DNA of 18,039 nt from CAJBLF01 sp964495825 (GTDB taxonomy: Bacteria; Patescibacteriota; Gracilibacteria; Absconditabacterales; Absconditicoccaceae): positions 1-18,039 of the forward strand of contig CAZBWI010000048.1 in the NCBI GenBank assembly GCA_964495825.1, written 5' to 3'. The position numbers were made by a program, and so were the translations under genes. The notes beneath the pieces are model-generated. The model saw only the letters and a program-made list of their open reading frames with translations. It was not told where the DNA came from and searched no databases. The first letter of the stretch is position 1. The number at the start of each line of letters is the position of its first letter. Shown one piece after another: positions 9,902 to 17,992 of the stretch.

Positions 9902-11287
9902 ATGTCACTCAAATCGATATTAGAATCAAAAGATATCATACACTATGAGCTTTACCTCACTGGTCTCACCGAAGATACTGTCAGGAAAATTTCTGCTGAA
10001 CAAAAAGAACCACAACGGATGCTGGAGCATCGCTTAGAATGCCTGAAGATTTTCAGATCCATGAAACTGCCGACACGATGACCTACTTTAGACAAGCTTA
10101 ACCTGGATGATATCGTCTACTACGCGAAACCGCACAAGGATCATGAATGATATGCGAACAACCGAGAAGAGGTTCCGGAAGAGATTAAGGAAAAATTCCA
10201 GAGATTGGGAATCCCAGAAGCCGAACAGAAATATCTCGCCGGCGCAGGAGGGCAGTACGATTCGCTGAATATCTATCACAAGATCAAACAGCAACGAGCG
10301 GAAAAAGGAGTGATTTTCGAGGATATGCCGCAGGCCTTGCACACGCATGGAGAGCTCATCAAGAAGCATTTCATGAAATTAGTGCCGCCAAATGACCATA
10401 TGTTCGCAGCATTGCACGGAGCGGTCCGGAGCGGAGGAACCTTTGTCTATATCCCGAAAGGAGTGAAATTGACTGATCCGGTGCAAGCATATTTTCGTAT
10501 GAATATCTTCGGCGGAGGACAATTCGAACATACCTTGATCATCGTAGAAGACGAAGCGGAATGTTCCTACATCGAAGGATGCTCAGCACCAAAATATGAC
10601 AAAGCATCATTACATGCAGGATTAGTAGAAATATTCGTAGGAAAACATGCAAAAATGAAATATTCTTCTGTAGAAAATCGATCGACGAATACGTATAATC
10701 TCAATACCAAAAGAGCTTTGGTAGAGGAGTATGGGTATATGGAACGAGTCAATGGCAATCTTGGTTCCTGCATGACAATGCTCTATCCGTGTTCAGTGCT
10801 TAAGGGAGATTATAGCAAAACAGATATACTGGGAATAGCGGTCGCAGGACAAGGACAGAACCAAGACACCGGATCCAAAGTCATTCACTTGGGCAAACAC
10901 ACCTCGTCAAACATTGTCGCAAAGTCTATCTCTAAAGCATGATGAATCAGTACTTACCGCTGATTAGTCAAAATTGCCAAATGAGCTGAATGAGCAACCA
11001 ATCATACCCAATGCGATGCTTTACTTTTTGATGATAATTCAGTTTCAAACACTATTCCCCTTATTCAATCTGACAATGAAAGTGGTATCATAGCCCATGA
11101 AGCAAGCGCAGGAAAAATAGATGAATCTGAACTTTTCTACCTTATGTCCCGCTGACTAACCAAGGACAAAGCGACTACTATGATCGTCAATGGATTCTTT
11201 TCTTCTGTTATAAAAAAACTTCCGCTGGAATATGCAGGAGAACTCAATAAACTAGTCGAAATAGAAATGGAAGGTAGTGTTGGATAA
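9902..11287 (+). CDS. sufB: Fe-S cluster scaffold protein SufB
   Basis: The 461-residue SufB is the scaffold on which the SufBC2D complex builds Fe-S clusters. Family landmarks run in order: LGIPEAEQKYLAGAGGQYDS, FVYIPKGVKL, the beta-helix core, KIAKGAEGATNHTQCDALL with the conserved TQCD cysteine, SRGLTKDKA, IVNGFF and the C-terminal EMEGSVG. UGA encodes conserved glycines, for example SKAGGIS and AKGAEGA. It has no TGG codon. Instead CGA or CGG sits at residues 39, 59, 88, 132, 176, 260 and 282. In at least five of these the family has Trp: EP-x-W-MLE, W-xxVPEEIK, AV-W-SGG, EN-W-S and ME-W-VxGN. Conserved arginines use AGA, CGT or CGC. The 5' half is GC-richer (about 48% at 10141-10260) than the 3' end (about 38% at 11101-11220). 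Confidence 0.97.
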
Positions 11288-11308
11288 AAAAACTAAAGTA
11301 GTATATCA

Positions 11309-12079
11309 TTATATAAAATACCCATATCTCTTAATAAGAGACTTCAGTTTATCAGCTAAGTCAGGGCTTATCGTCCTCGCAAGCATATACAGCCTATTGA
11401 TACTGGTATTGTGCTTGTTTTTTTTCAAAATCAATTCCCAAACCTTGATATCTAGAGTTTTATGGTATTTTCTTATGACTTTTTTGACAAGTTCATTGAT
11501 ATATCACTGAGTAATCATGCTAGGATTATAGAGACTTTCTACAATGGCAAGTTCTAAACCTGCAATAGGGAAAGTCTGAGTTCATATTTTGATCTTTTTA
11601 GTTAATTTCCAAAAAAATCTAAAGAGATTATTAGTCTTGTTCTTAGAATAGGTCCTGAAAATAATCTGTTTATCAAACATAATAACCTCTGTAGATTGTT
11701 TATACTCATTGACGATAATTAATTCATCAGGAATATCATAGGATGAAAGATTTAATTCAAGCGCTTTGAGACCACCGATATACCAATTCCCCTTAAGAAA
11801 ATCAGAACAATGTTTCTTGACGATAGTCCGATAAAAACGATCGAGGAGTTCTTCTTTGACGGTATGTTGGTCAGGATCCTTGACGAAAAAGATATTTTTC
11901 TTGAGATTTTCCAGATATCCTCTGATTTTAAGGTAATAAATGATTTTGTACATCTTCTGTACAGAAAAATGGTCGCCCATGGAAGATTTGAGTAATATGC
12001 CTATTTTTTCCACATCTATAAGCTTCCCTTTGTATTTCATCAACTTTCTGACAATATTGTCAAAAACTTCATTCGACAT
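11309..12079 (-). CDS. AbiEi-like protein (type IV toxin-antitoxin antitoxin/regulator type)
   Basis: With UGA = Gly this is a 256-residue protein. The N-terminal part reads as a winged HTH (about residues 15-60: KIGILLKSSMGDHFSVQKMY, then YLKIRGYLENLKKNIFFV). A middle domain contains WYIGGLKALELNL and IPDELIIVN. After it comes FPIAGLELAIVESLYNP, the typical layout of AbiEi antitoxins and related transcriptional regulators. Two UGA glycines lie in the C-terminal third. AbiEi normally represses and neutralises the AbiEii nucleotidyltransferase toxin, but no AbiEii-like gene is visible next to it. I chose ATG 12079; a longer in-frame start at 12283 would add an implausible hydrophobic stretch and overlap the divergent gene. 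It converges on sufB with a 21-nt gap. Family assignment rests on pattern, not alignment. Confidence 0.65.
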
Positions 12080-12241
12080 AAACCAGTAAGTACCTATAAA
12101 ATAAATATAAAAAAATATAACATTCCTTACAAAAAAATCAAGACGATTTTTCCAAAAAAATCTGAAGGATTTTTCTATTGCATTTATTTTGAGAAACGAT
12201 AAAAACACGCGTACCTGCATTTTTTTATATAGTATCACGGC

Positions 12242-12514
12242 ATGAACCAAACAATACTGATACCTCAATTGGATATTGCTCAACAGACAATCTGTCTAGA
12301 CAACGTTCATGCAACATTCACAAAAAATGTGGATGGTTCTTATGATGTTATATTGGAAATCAATTCAAATAAGTTTTTGATTAGCGTAGAAAAGATGGCA
12401 AATCAAATAGAACGCCTCGAAATCATAGCTACCAAATGATTCGTAGAGATTAGCAACAAGATTATTATAATGATCAAAAAACTCATAGAATATCTTCGAT
12501 ATAGACTTGACTAA
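12242..12514 (+). CDS. Small hypothetical protein
   Basis: This is a 90-residue protein with one UGA (12437-12439) inside it. The first 60 residues look like a beta-rich domain (FTKNVDGSYDVILEIN, then KFLISVEKM), and the C-terminus is helical and basic (IIIMIKKLIEYLRYRL). No family is recognised. A -10-like TATAGT at 12228-12233 lies only 8 nt before the ATG, so the message could be nearly leaderless. It sits upstream of the IscU-like gene, separated by the tandem repeats at 12570-12605. Confidence 0.5.
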
Positions 12515-12569
12515 AATATATAGTCAAAAGTCGTAAAGTCAGAAACCTACAGACTTAGGCTTTTCAAGA

Positions 12570-12605
12570 ACTTTACAGACTTTACGGACTTTACAGGCCT
12601 TACAG
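12570..12605. repeat. Four tandem 9-bp repeats in the leader of the IscU-like gene
   Basis: The unit is ACTTTACAG, with copies ACTTTACAG, ACTTTACGG, ACTTTACAG and GCCTTACAG end to end. Just upstream, GTCGTAAAGTC (12530-12540) is the reverse complement of part of the unit, so the RNA could fold into alternative hairpins. The array ends 8 nt before ATG 12614. It could be a regulator-binding array or an RNA element that masks the start. Confidence 0.6.
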
Positions 12606-12613
12606 ACTAACTA

Positions 12614-13021
12614 ATGAGTGAAGAAAGCAACCTTATCATACAAGAATATAGTAAAAACCCTCTCAAAAACTTTGCTATGAAGGAATATACTGTCAAACAG
12701 CACGAGGGAAATTTTATTTGTTGAGACGATATCACTGTATATATAGTAATCCAAGACGAAAAAATTGTAGATTATAGCTTCGATGGTAATTGTTCCAATA
12801 TTACAACAGCAGCAGCCAGCTTCTTATCTGAGTTTATCATCGGAATACCCATAAGAGATATCTTCAATCGAACGTACAAGACAATGGTAGACCATGGATT
12901 TGAGGTATCACCAAGAAGAAAAAGAGCAGCAGTTATTGCCATATTAGCGACAAGAAATGCAATCCATAAATATCTAAAAGACGGTAAAGAAGATACTTTT
13001 GAAGATTTAATAGAAGACTAA
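12614..13021 (+). CDS. IscU/SufU/NifU-N-like Fe-S scaffold, lacking the third ligand cysteine
   Basis: The 135-residue protein follows the IscU fold pattern. NPLKNFAMKEY matches the N-terminal NP motif. ICGDDITVYIVIQDEKIVD holds the first cysteine (C36) and the Asp of CGD, with the glycine coded by UGA. FDGNCSNITTAAASFLSEF holds the second cysteine (C60). The third cysteine, normally in a P-x-R-x-K-C-A context near the C-terminal helix, is absent: SPRRKRAAV has Ala at about position 105. IscU/SufU use three cysteines plus Asp or His to hold the nascent cluster or zinc. This protein may therefore be an altered scaffold, a sulfur-relay or zinc-free variant, or a degenerate copy. It lies 1.3 kb after sufB, across the AbiEi-like gene. 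Confidence 0.8.
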
Positions 13022-13044
13022 TACTGACATTAAGTGTACAAAAA

Positions 13045-13072
13045 TTGACATTTTTTTAACAAAAATGATAAA
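13045..13072 (+). promoter_or_regulatory. Possible promoter for the small membrane gene pair
   Basis: A consensus TTGACA (13045-13050) is followed after 16 nt by GATAAA (13067-13072), which matches the -10 at four of six positions. The 172-nt gene-free gap to ATG 13194 would be its leader. It also holds a short AGACT-GAT-AGTCT hairpin at 13127-13139. Confidence 0.35.
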
Positions 13073-13193
13073 TACCTGTCAAAAACTACCAAAAAAGATA
13101 TTGAAAATAGTAGACAAATAGATACAAGACTGATAGTCTATAGTTCATAATATAGCTTATCGATATTCAACATTTAAAATGTAAATTGTAGGT

Positions 13194-13577
13194 ATGAGAT
13201 CACTTAAACATCTACTGTTCAATATTATTGTAAATGGGGCAGTATTGTATACAATCGTTTATTATGTACCAGAACTCTGATTTAAGATCCAATCTATCTA
13301 TAAAGATACCTACATTATCTATGGAATCCTAGGAATTATTTTTTGGCTCATCAATTCAGTTCTCAAAAATATTTTGAACATTCTCACGCTACCGGTCAGG
13401 ATATTTACACTAGGACTCTTCTCATTAGTACTCAATCTAGCCGTTTTGTATATCTTCGAACAAACCGTAAATTATCTAGATATCGGCATTACCGTACAGC
13501 TTGGAACACTAATCCAGACACTTGTACTCTCAATTATCCTTAGTGCAATCTACTTTTTAATTAAAAAAATAATATAA
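13194..13577 (+). CDS. Phage_holin_4_2 (YvlD-type) four-helix membrane protein
   Basis: The 127-residue protein has four hydrophobic segments (about residues 5-25, 38-58, 65-90 and 100-125). Its family-like features are the LKHLLFNIIVNGAVLY opening, GLFSLVLNLAVLY in the middle and a short basic end. One UGA glycine occurs at 13278-13280. Relatives are widespread in chromosomes and are usually not lysis genes despite the holin name; their function is unclear. The next gene starts 3 nt after the stop, indicating an operon. Confidence 0.7.
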
Positions 13578-13579
13578 AA

Positions 13580-13831
13580 ATGAAAAAAGGAAAATCATTC
13601 TATCTCTTCATGATTATCTTTATCTTCATCTTCCTGTGGATACCGTATTTCCAGAATGTCGCAACACCGGTCGCTATCTCATTTTTCGGAGGAGCACCAA
13701 ACTTTATCGCAGTATATCCACGGATATTGTTTCTCGGAATGATAGAATGAGTATTGATTACCATATATATTCAATCGCTCCTCAAAGACATAAAATATCA
13801 AGAACCAACCAAATTTGATCTCAATCAATAA
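13580..13831 (+). CDS. Small two-helix membrane protein
   Basis: This 83-residue protein is predicted to span the membrane twice (about residues 7-27 and 49-70), with a charged C-terminal tail (KDIKYQEPTKFDLNQ). One UGA glycine lies in the second helix. A CGG codon in VYP-x-ILFLG sits at the edge of that helix, a place where Trp is common. Its start lies 3 nt after the stop of the holin-like gene, so the two are probably translated together. No family is recognised. Confidence 0.65.
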
Positions 13832-13908
13832 ACAAAATACAAAAAATAGTGTATCCTTCGCCATAACATGTAATACATGACGCGAAATGCATTATATCTA
13901 TACAAAGA

Positions 13909-13932
13909 ACTCGTTACACGAACGTAGTGAGT
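13909..13932 (+). promoter_or_regulatory. Stem-loop in the leader of the HTH gene
   Basis: ACTCGTTAC and GTAGTGAGT can pair over nine positions in RNA, two of them G-U, around a 6-nt loop ACGAAC. A second small palindrome, CATGTAATACATG, lies at 13867-13879, and ATTACAT just after the stem (around 13935-13941) mirrors it. Together they fill the 135-nt gap upstream of the HTH gene, which may bind here itself. Confidence 0.4.
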
Positions 13933-13966
13933 ACATTACATTTTAGATTATTAATTAGTAAGGAGT

Positions 13967-14533
13967 ATGACCAAAACGTACAATGTTACCAGGGAAGTTG
14001 CAGCAAAATCTTTAAATATCTCTACAAGAACAGTAGATAGGTATATCAAAAGCGGAAAACTTTCATACAAAAAGATTGCAAATAAGGTATTGTTAGCAAA
14101 AGAAGAGATTTTGGCACTTAAACAAGAATTTGCCACACTTCATCAAGAATTAAGTTCTGAAATTATCAATCAATCAAGCACAACCACTACGAATTTAGCT
14201 AATAAAAGTGACCTAGAAAGTGCTATCGACCAAAAAATCGAGAAATTTTTTCTTATCTTCAAAGAAAAAGAGAAAATGCTTGAAGAGAAAAATAAGATGA
14301 TTTTTGTACTTCAACAAAGAGTAACTGAATTGGAAACCAAAATCAAACATATGGTAGCATTGCCTGACTACAACAAAGAGAAACAGGAAGCAATCATAGA
14401 AAAACAGAAACTAGAAGAGAAAATAAGTCAACTCAAAAATATGATCAAAAATGAAAAACTCAAAAATCTGATTTTTATTTGACTTTCCTTGATATTCATC
14501 ATCGTAGCAGGATTCTTTATTTTTAGAGGATAA
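13967..14533 (+). CDS. Tail-anchored HTH (excisionase/MerR-like) coiled-coil protein
   Basis: This 188-residue protein has three parts. Residues 5-50 form an excisionase-type HTH (VTREVAAKSLNISTRTVDRY, then IKSGKLSYKKIANKVLLAKEEI). Residues about 80-165 are a charged coiled coil, including the module KEKMLEEKNKMIFVLQQRV. Residues 168-188 form one membrane helix at the very C-terminus (KNLIFI, then a UGA glycine, LSLIFIIVAGFFIF). Read with the standard code, the anchor would be lost. The layout predicts a DNA-binding domain held at the inner face of the membrane. AAGGAG lies only 1 nt before the ATG, unusually close. An intrinsic terminator follows. The coiled coil and anchor are related to the next gene. 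Confidence 0.8.
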
Positions 14534-14556
14534 TCATCAAATTTACTATATATCAC

Positions 14557-14586
14557 AAAAAATCCGGTAGCCATCGGGTTTTTTTA
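14557..14586 (+). terminator. Intrinsic terminator after the HTH gene
   Basis: An A-rich arm and ATCCGG pair with the complementary TCGGGT and a run of seven T, with loop TAGCCA. The A/T flanks make it potentially bidirectional. It separates the HTH gene from the promoter of the next gene. Confidence 0.75.
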
Positions 14587-14612
14587 GTTATTTTTTATCT
14601 ATCAAGATTGTA

Positions 14613-14642
14613 TTGACTTTTTATATATAATCTATATATTAT
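14613..14642 (+). promoter_or_regulatory. Promoter of the double-anchored coiled-coil gene
   Basis: TTGACT (14613-14618) is followed by TATTAT (14637-14642) at 18 nt, or TATATT (14635-14640) at 16 nt. The start would fall about 25 nt before ATG 14675, just downstream of the terminator. Confidence 0.55.
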
Positions 14643-14674
14643 GTAAACATTTAGCTTTCTAATCCTACAGAGAA

Positions 14675-15757
14675 ATGCTGAATACCCTTATTCATTATCA
14701 AATATATATTATCATAGGAATACTCGTGTTCCCGATTTTTGCGTTCATTATCTACTTCACCAAAAAAATAATAGATAGAGTAAGATTCGTAAGGACACTA
14801 CATACGATGAAAAAGCCACTGATAGAAAGAATAAATAATATCGAGTCTATCTATGAAATGAAAGAACAGCAAGAAGAGATGAATATGATTATCAATGGTA
14901 TCAAAGAAGATATAGAGACACTCAAAAAAGAGATAGAAACATCACAAGAAATGATAGAATTAGAAAAGATAGATCAGATAGAAAAAGACATCACGACATT
15001 TTATGAGAAGATACAGAACAAAAAAACAGAAGAGAAATCTACCACCCCAGAAACCGTAATAGTCAAAGAAACACCTCAGCAAATCTATCAAAATGCTATC
15101 ATCCAACAGCAAGCATATCAATTACAGGCCCAAAACCAGCAAAACACACTTCAAAAAGAGCAAGCCAGAATAATGAATGAAAATATCAGCAAATTTTTGG
15201 TAGTATATAGAGAAAAAGATAAGATTATAGAAGAAAAAAACAGAGCAATCAATGAAAAAAATAAATCAATTTATATCCTACAACAGAAACTGCTCGAAGC
15301 AGAACAAAGAATAAAAAAACTTATTGAAGAGCAAAAAAACAATCAAAACAAAGATAAGATCATAGAAGAAAAAACAAGGACTATCAGTATATTGGAAAAA
15401 AGATTACAGGAAGTCGAAAATAAATTCAAGAAAATCGCATTACTCCACAAAAGTATTACAGAAAAAGAGCATATCAAAGATACTATTATAGAAGAAAAAA
15501 ATGCATTCATTGCCAATCTTCAGAAGAAATTAAGTGAAATAGAAACGAAACTGGAAAATATGGTAACTATCAATGAAGAGAATAAGGAAAAATTTCTCAA
15601 TAAGAAACTCTTTGAAATTGATGAAAAAATTCAAAAAGAAAAAAGAAAAAACCTGATTTTTATCGTTCTGTTTCTATTATTCTTGATAATGGGCATCGGA
15701 GGAGGTATCTTTGTCTATACACACTATATCCAAAATATAGTGACATACACTATTTAA
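14675..15757 (+). CDS. Coiled-coil protein anchored in the membrane at both ends
   Basis: This 360-residue protein has membrane helices at about 8-29 and 327-348 and a long charged coiled coil between. Basic residues follow the first helix (KKIIDRVRFVR) and precede the second (KEKRKN), so by the positive-inside rule the coil is cytoplasmic. The coil contains three copies of a module close to K-D-K-I-I-E-E-K-N then L-Q-x-K-L-x-E at about 181-216, 226-254 and 268-296. The HTH protein upstream carries one copy and a similar KxKNLIFI anchor. A Gln-rich stretch lies at 135-165. There is no UGA, CGA or CGG in the gene. The stop overlaps the convergent OLD gene by 8 nt. No family is recognised. Confidence 0.8.
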   Translation: MLNTLIHYQIYIIIGILVFPIFAFIIYFTKKIIDRVRFVRTLHTMKKPLIERINNIESIYEMKEQQEEMNMIINGIKEDIETLKKEIETSQEMIELEKIDQIEKDITTFYEKIQNKKTEEKSTTPETVIVKETPQQIYQNAIIQQQAYQLQAQNQQNTLQKEQARIMNENISKFLVVYREKDKIIEEKNRAINEKNKSIYILQQKLLEAEQRIKKLIEEQKNNQNKDKIIEEKTRTISILEKRLQEVENKFKKIALLHKSITEKEHIKDTIIEEKNAFIANLQKKLSEIETKLENMVTINEENKEKFLNKKLFEIDEKIQKEKRKNLIFIVLFLLFLIMGIGGGIFVYTHYIQNIVTYTI

Positions 15758-17693
15758 TATCAAATATAGTTTTGAAGATAATAGCAAATTCCTCTCTGCA
15801 TGAATCGAAATTCTTAGCAGTAAGCCACTGTTTGAAATTATTATGACAAAATTTAACGGTCTTCTCAAGTCATTTCTCTGGCATACCAAGGTAAGTTTCT
15901 ATATCTCATTTCTTGAGAATAAATACATGTTTAGTATATAGATGGTCGATATTTGCAATCAACTGTTTATATTTCTGCGGGTAAAGATTTCTAATCGTAT
16001 CTACTAATTTATTGTAGTGACGATGAGTCTTCCCGCTTTTTTTGAGTCAAGCATAGTATGATCTCGCTTGTTTGTAATACGAACTGAGGTCATTCTGTGT
16101 CATAAACCCATAATCGACGATATTATCCCAATCACCGATAAAATATGACTGCAAACCAAATCTTGCAAGAAATTTGCTTCGCAATTTATAGCTTCATTTG
16201 CCATTGATATTGATGATCTCATAATCAGTGAGATATGGTTTTCGTTCAGGAAGCGTATGGAGATATCTGAGATAAAACTCAAAAAAATATGCATCTGTTT
16301 CACCTTCTACCATAATGATCTTATTGACGAAAAAAATCTTGGAAAGATTCTCAAATTTTAGGAGATGAACTAAGCTAGCTTCATCAGAAGACAAACTAAA
16401 AAATGGATTTTTGACTGTAGTATTACCTTGTATCTTAGTAAATCTATAGACATTCCCGATATTCGATTCATTGATGAAAAGAGGAGAGTATGTAGAAATG
16501 ATAAATTGAGTATGAATATTCATATTGATTTTTTCTATCATCCTAACAAAACTTCTCTGCATCTGAGGATGAAAATGAATTTCTGGCTCATCGATGATGA
16601 TCATGCCTTCTTTGAGATCATATCCATACATTGTAAAGATCATCGAAAGCAAAGATTGTTCACCATCACTGAGCTCACCAAAAGAAATATATTTTCCGAA
16701 TGTATCAATCAGATAAATTTCCAGCATACCATTAACATATTCTACTGACAATACTTTATCGAAATATTTCTTAATGATAAATTTTAGCGAAGTATAAAAT
16801 TCAGAAGCCTCCAATTTCTCACGATAATTTGCAATATCTTTTGTATTCATTTTCAACGTCCAATGATCAGAAATGATATTTCGTAGTTTTTTGACACAAA
16901 GATAAAATCAAATATGTGCATGATGACAGGAAGAATTCTTTTCTCCTATGAGACGATTCCATGTATATGGATTTACGATATTTGAGACATTTTTTAAACT
17001 TCTATTGGTATCTACAAAAGCAATACCATTTTTGAGTGGAATAAGTGGTGGAGTATTTCCTTTTCTCTCATATTGATTATATAAATCGATACATATCTGA
17101 ATCAATTCCATCGTCCTGAAATAAAGAAGAACATATTTCCCTTGATCAGAAAGATTTTTCTCATCAATGACGAATATATTCTTTTTTGAATCGAATGTAC
17201 AATATAAAGTAAAGGAACTTGGAATATTGTAAATATCATCATATGATATCTCTGGATAACGAACATCCAACGTACTATATTTGGCAATCAAGGAATTAAA
17301 GATATCCCTATGTTTACTAATATATCTAAGGTTATCATAATCATGAATCGTAAGAGAAAGTTCTATTATAAGTTGAGATTCTTTGTCTGGAGTCCTAAAA
17401 TGTGGATGTATTCATTGTGCATATTGAGGATGCAAGCGAATCGTTTGTTGAAGATCAGAGAGATTTTTTGTTTTCTCATTACAGCCATTACAGATATAAT
17501 CATTTATCAATCCTACTTTAAATAACTGATGGATAATAGCCAAAAATCAGCTTTTGCCTGCACCATTGGGACCAATGAGTACATTCACATTATTCTCTTC
17601 TCTATTATAAAATTTGACGCCTTCGGCCTTATGAAGGTCGGCGACATACGGGTAACTCTGAAGATTTGAGATTTTGATACTAGTGAGTTGCAT
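15750..17693 (-). CDS. OLD-family ATP-dependent nuclease (AAA/ABC ATPase plus TOPRIM)
   Basis: The 647-residue protein reads through six or more UGA glycines. Walker A is IGPNGAGKS at about 40-48, followed by a UGA glycine. A Cys pair lies just after (YICNGCNEK, residues 68 and 71), then an insertion of about 250 residues. The ABC signature is LSDGEQ at 341-346 and Walker B is IIIDEPEIHFHP from 365, then FIISTYSPLF. The C-terminal TOPRIM domain has MVEGETDAY (462-467), INGKGS near 497 and GDWDN with the metal-binding Asp pair at 521 and 523. OLD proteins are nucleases often used in phage defence, alone or with partners (Gabija GajA, some retrons). No GajB-like helicase or reverse transcriptase is visible within this window. 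A repressor-type palindrome lies at its promoter. Confidence 0.88.
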
Positions 17694-17705
17694 AGAGCAA
17701 ATAAG

Positions 17706-17734
17706 AGTATAAATCCTTGTATACTTGCATACAA
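17706..17734 (-). promoter_or_regulatory. Promoter with overlapping palindrome upstream of the OLD gene
   Basis: On the minus strand TTGTAT (plus 17729-17734) and TATACT (17706-17711) are spaced 17 nt. The near-palindrome TTGTATAC-TT-GCATACAA (17717-17734, one mismatch) covers the -35 and most of the spacer, a good place for a repressor. The leader to ATG 17693 is very short. GCAAA-GT-TTTGC at 17751-17762 is another small palindrome upstream. Confidence 0.5.
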
Positions 17735-17796
17735 TAAGTATATTCAAAACGCAAAGTTTTGCAAATCTAGAAGTATTTACATAGTATCTAAATATC

Positions 17797-17931
17797 ATGT
17801 AGGAATCTAAGGAAATAGAGCAACATATCACCACAAAAGAAGAGCTTGATGCTTTACACAAGAATATTCAAACATCAGTATTGGACAAAAACAGAGATCA
17901 GAAAGAAACAGATAAGCTATTTTATAGATAG
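17797..17931 (+). pseudogene. Short charged ORF with a stop as second codon
   Basis: After ATG (17797) the next codon is TAG, then 42 sense codons follow in frame to a TAG at 17929. The peptide looks like a real soluble helical protein (EIEQHITTKEELDALHKN) with normal Lys/Glu-rich composition. No alternative ATG or GTG lies near its start. One change (for example CAG to TAG) would explain it. It may equally be non-coding. It is divergent from the OLD gene, whose leader it faces. Confidence 0.3.
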
Positions 17932-17944
17932 ATGAGTTTTTGTC

Positions 17945-17992
17945 ATAGTCATCTAACATATTATAGTCATATAACCTATTATCGAATAATAG
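17945..17992. repeat. Direct repeat pair followed by a perfect palindrome
   Basis: ATAGTCATnTAAC occurs at 17945-17957 and 17963-17975, an 18-bp period. Directly after it lies CTATTAT-CGA-ATAATAG (17976-17992), a perfect 7-bp inverted repeat. The remaining bases to 18039 hold nothing else I can name. The arrangement suggests binding sites for a regulator of a gene beyond the window. Confidence 0.5.

Noticed and set aside
10141..10560. GC-richer 5' half of sufB as a sign of horizontal transfer
   Set aside because: It carries the same recoded codons as the rest, and the domain is strongly conserved; composition alone is not enough.
11277..11531. A GTG-start 84-residue protein with two hydrophobic segments overlapping the sufB end
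   Set aside because: It lies antisense to the C-terminal part of the AbiEi-like gene, which has family-like sequence through this stretch; the hydrophobic reading is a shadow.
11532..11578. Inverted repeat AGACTTTC/GAAAGTCT as a terminator or small RNA
   Set aside because: It lies inside the AbiEi-like coding region, has a loop of about 31 nt and no T run in a useful position.
12080..12283. N-terminal extension of the AbiEi-like protein
   Set aside because: Low-complexity Phe/Tyr/Ile stretch, overlaps the divergent gene's start, and the winged HTH already begins after ATG 12079.
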